Shown here: piece by piece, positions 60,831 through 64,000 of the stretch | Layout of the letters: each line of letters starts with the position of its first letter | Position numbering within the stretch: the first letter of the stretch is position 1 | DNA from: Marthasterias glacialis | Lineage: Eukaryota > Echinodermata > Asteroidea > Forcipulatida > Asteriidae | DNA length: 64,000 bases | NCBI GenBank assembly: GCA_911728455.2 | Contig: OU452232.1 | Coordinates: 1,364,001 to 1,428,000 of the forward strand | Direction: 5' to 3' | Position numbers and translations under genes: made by a program | Notes under the pieces: generated by a model | Seen by the model: only the letters and a program-made list of their open reading frames with translations | What the model was told of the DNA's origin: nothing | Database searches by the model: none

Positions 60831-63800
60831 ACAGCAGAAAGTGTTGCTATGAATAATCTAAAAGTAATCTTAAAGCTTTAAAGTTGTGATTTCATGTAGT
60901 TCTATAGGCCTACATACTTGATGACATCATGATGAAGTAATTTATAATGTGATATAACTTCTCATACATGTAAGTAACAAAGTATTTAAGAATATGCAAT
61001 TAAACAAAGTTTGTGTATAAAACCTACATGATTTCGGTTGGAAAGTAAAGCAAAAAAAACAAAACAATCTGGACGAAAGTAAGAGGCATTTATGGCTGTA
61101 GGGCCGGAAACCTTACATATTGGTTTAAGAAATCTACTAAGGCAAAGAGGGAAAATGAACCTTTTGCTGTTATTCTTATTACTGTTATTCAAAATTCTTG
61201 TTCTTTTTTCATCTGTTAATTATTTAAATCTATCTAACTTTTAACTTTTCTGTTGTCAATTTTGTAGTGTTACTTAATAAAAAAATTAGGCCAAACATGT
61301 AGCTAAGGCGATTAAAGTACTTGTCAAAACATTGTTGAACTGATTTTGTTTAAAATTTTATACTTTGGTTGGTGGACTTGATGGACTTACCCTTCAGTGT
61401 TGAAAAACAACTTGTTGTCTTGAGCACGTCCGACTTTGTCAGTGCTGAAAGTGTTATGAACTTGTGTGTAGAAAACATGGTACTGGAATCCATTGTCATG
61501 ATTGTGAAAGTAAACGTGAAGTGAATCGACCTAGCTTCTTTGTATAGACGTCTTTCATTTGTATTCATTTTTATTTCTTTGTTGATGGCGGAAACCCACC
61601 CCCCCCCCCCCCCCCCCCGACCTGGATTTTTCAGGTCTTGACTTTGGGAAAGGTCCAAATGTTTTTAACTTTGAAATTGTTGAAAAACTTCAAAACTTTA
61701 ACCATGTCCAAGACTTTGTTTACTAAATGTCAGTCCAAATCATTTGATACTGTAAATAAAACCTTCAGAGGTAATTTTGGGTCCCTATTTTGATGCCCAT
61801 TTAAGGATAAAAAGTAGATTTTAGTTTGAAAGGATTCAATTGTATTTTTTAATGGTCTAGTGGTGCAGTGTGATATGAAACAACACTTATAACAATTGAA
61901 TTATGTTTTGCTTCAATTTTAGAATTTCTGACAAATCTTGGAAGGAAACACAAGAACTTGACTTGGATTGACCCAGAAGCATTTCTCTTCAATTTGTATT
62001 CTTCTAAGCCATCATCAGTCCTGAAGAATCTCTCATGCATCCAGGGTTAACGTGTTCCGTGTAAGTACACTTTTATACATGTTATACAATCCAATAGTAC
62101 TTCTTCTTTTGTAAAATTCCTTTTGATTTTTAAGATCCTTTCTGTTTGGTTTGCAATTAGTGAGTGCCTTACAAATCAATATGTAGGCAACCCAAAATGA
62201 CCATTTCGAGCAGATTGGACATAAACACACACCCTGCCCTCTGCCCCCCATGACACGTACTGATTCTCTTCAAAATCACCCTGTTGCAACTGAAGTGTAC
62301 ACCTGTACATTACTCTTGAGTATTTAAACAAATACCGTTGGTCTCATTCTACTCATTTCCAATCACTGGCACAATATTTATGCTTGTTCTACCAGTTTCT
62401 ATCCAACATGTACTTATTGGTTAGTCATTACGTCAAACGCGGCATGCTTTAATATCTTCTGCACTCCAAAAGTTTTTGCTACTTTTAGCTCCAAAGCTGG
62501 CATAGATTTGTGTGTAATTTTACCATAAGTCACCCATTTCATGACAGAAGCTATTAATTCAGAGAAGTTTTTGAAGATTGTATGTGAAAGCCATGTCTAA
62601 TTAGTAGACTTTTCTTGCATAAATAACCAAAGAAGCTTGATGCAACTCCCATGGGCTTCTGGTAATCAATTGAGTGAGTTTGTGTGAAGTAGGCGTGGCA
62701 CACTTATTAACAGGATATTCACCCCAATACTTCAGTCAAATGACACACCCACAAACACTATATCAAGTTCCATACCCTACACATAGAGCTTGTAAAACTA
62801 CAGTGTGTTAAATGCATATCTGGTCGACAGTTTTGGAGTGTCCCTGATTTGTTTTCATTCATGTACATTTAGATGCCAGTAGGATTCTTTCAGGGTGCTG
62901 GGTTTGTTCGTAAAGGCATTAATTGTAAACTCTGTCTTATGGATTTGGGTTTTCTGTGCAAACCAATAGAGGGCGCTGTAGCGTTTGTCAAATGTTTCTG
63001 TGCAAGCCAATAGAGGGCATGCACAACCATTTTCCTACCATAAACTTACTATCGTTTTGACCTCAATGAGGGCGCTTTTGTAAATATCTCATGTTGTAAA
63101 CAGGACTCATGACGTCAGATGCATGTAAGGTCCATAGAGGTATGGGGGCGGGGCTTAATGGATGGGTCTATAGAGGTCGCTGTAGTGTTTGGCAAATGTT
63201 TGCAGTGCATGCCAATAGAAGTTGCTGTAATGTTTGTAGTTGTTTAGTACAGCATTGTTTTTCCAAAAACCATCTGTACAGGTCTTTTGATGGGAGAAAT
63301 TGGTGTGGAATTATACACCTTAAAAGTTTACATTTTGTATTGGCAAATCAAATTATAGAATGAAGTGATTATTTCAGCACTTATGTGTGGCAGCATGAGA
63401 CAGAATGAGTTATCTGCACAAACTGTTTTGGTGTCAATACAAAAAGTTGAGATTTCAATAATTCTTTAGTTTTAAGGATTCTAACCAGTTTTCTGCTACA
63501 GTTTAACATTTGACTTAGATATCTACATTGGTTTCATTTTACAGGAAAGCTTTTAAATCAAGGGTTACGTAAAATTCCCTCTTGCCCCAAGGTTGTTAAC
63601 TAGTTAATGCAGACAAAATATCAAGATGTTACTGCCGCTTTTTGCGCTGTTTATGTGTTGTTTATTTGGCACACGTGCTCTGTCATGTGTCATGGAGTTT
63701 ATGCAAGGGTTTAATTACAAAATTAGAGCATTGGGTTTAAGATGAACAAAATGCAGTAAAATGAGTGCCAATTTAGCTGATAATTGACTGACCCTCAAAG

Positions 63801-64000
63801 TATAGACCTATATACTGTAAATTCAAGTATTTTTTAAGGAATTCAATTTGTAAGGGACACAAAAGTAACGGTTCAAGTACTAAAAATGATTGGGGCCCTA
63901 AGAGAATAAGGCTGGAACTCTGACTTGAAGATAGTGGCATTCTTTTTTGTTTGTTTTATTTTATCAATATTTCTGCCAATAAAACCAATGGATTCACAAA
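60831..64000. other. Right end of the window, no supported gene
   Basis: AT-rich sequence with a poly-C run and diverged direct repeats around CCAATAGAGGGCGCTGTAG (62967-63010, with weaker echoes to 63240). No coding exon could be supported on either strand. Confidence 0.45.
61600..61619 (+). repeat. Poly-C run
   Basis: A run of C close to 20 bases, with flanking non-coding sequence. Length is likely unstable and may be a sequencing weak point. Confidence 0.9.

Noticed and set aside
61920..62046. + strand frame EFLTNLGRKHKNLTWIDPEA..
   Set aside because: Short, no splice partner; might be a transposon remnant but I could not tie it to a family.

Overview
This is a window of animal nuclear DNA: AT-rich, with long introns, GT-AG splice sites and about half of the non-coding sequence recognisable as interspersed repeats. 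The domain mix (CUB, LDLa, SEA, Frizzled, trypsin; ZU5-UPA), the several tRNA-headed SINE families with (ATT)n tails and the many foldback/MITE elements suggest a marine invertebrate deuterostome. An echinoderm, perhaps a sea star, is my best guess; that is an inference from general familiarity and was not tested.

Region 1 (1-27.9 kb, + strand) is one large mosaic gene whose 5' end lies outside the window. I can chain 25 exons with fully consistent splice phases, about 1,675 residues: a mucin-like Thr/Ser/Pro stalk, a trypsin-fold domain that has lost its catalytic His and its activation site (pseudoprotease), Frizzled-CUB-LDLa-CUB-LDLa-SEA-linker-LDLa-CUB-LDLa-CUB-LDLa-Frizzled, and a C-terminal trypsin-like protease with an intact triad. 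Nearly all modules sit on phase 1-1 exons. The architecture recalls corin, enteropeptidase and polyserase-type proteases but matches none of them exactly.

Region 2 (28-49 kb) is mostly repeats, with one small gene on the - strand (32,855-36,393; 4 exons, 237 residues). It encodes a membrane protein with two hydrophobic segments followed by a Cys-rich module (C-x2-C, DHQPP, C-x2-C) that resembles an HNH/treble-clef fold. I do not recognise the family; it is the best candidate for something undescribed. Isolated exon-like pieces lie at 28.5 kb (-), 36.95 kb (+), 42.3 kb (+) and 44.8 kb (-).

Region 3 (49.4-54.6 kb, - strand) is a 6-exon gene of about 1,079 residues with central ZU5 and UPA domains, flanked by a repeat array carrying PxxP motifs (about 55 residues per unit, N-terminal side) and a 30-residue coding tandem repeat (C-terminal side). 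One intron appears to use a GC donor. No death domain was recognised.

Region 4 (54.6-64 kb) has no gene I can support: SINE copies, a MITE with a 10-bp target duplication, short tandem duplications and low-complexity runs. Mobile-element structure stands out across the window: an 86-bp perfect palindrome with 10-bp flanking duplications, a 0.93-kb foldback element with an 8-bp duplication, and several other palindromic MITEs.
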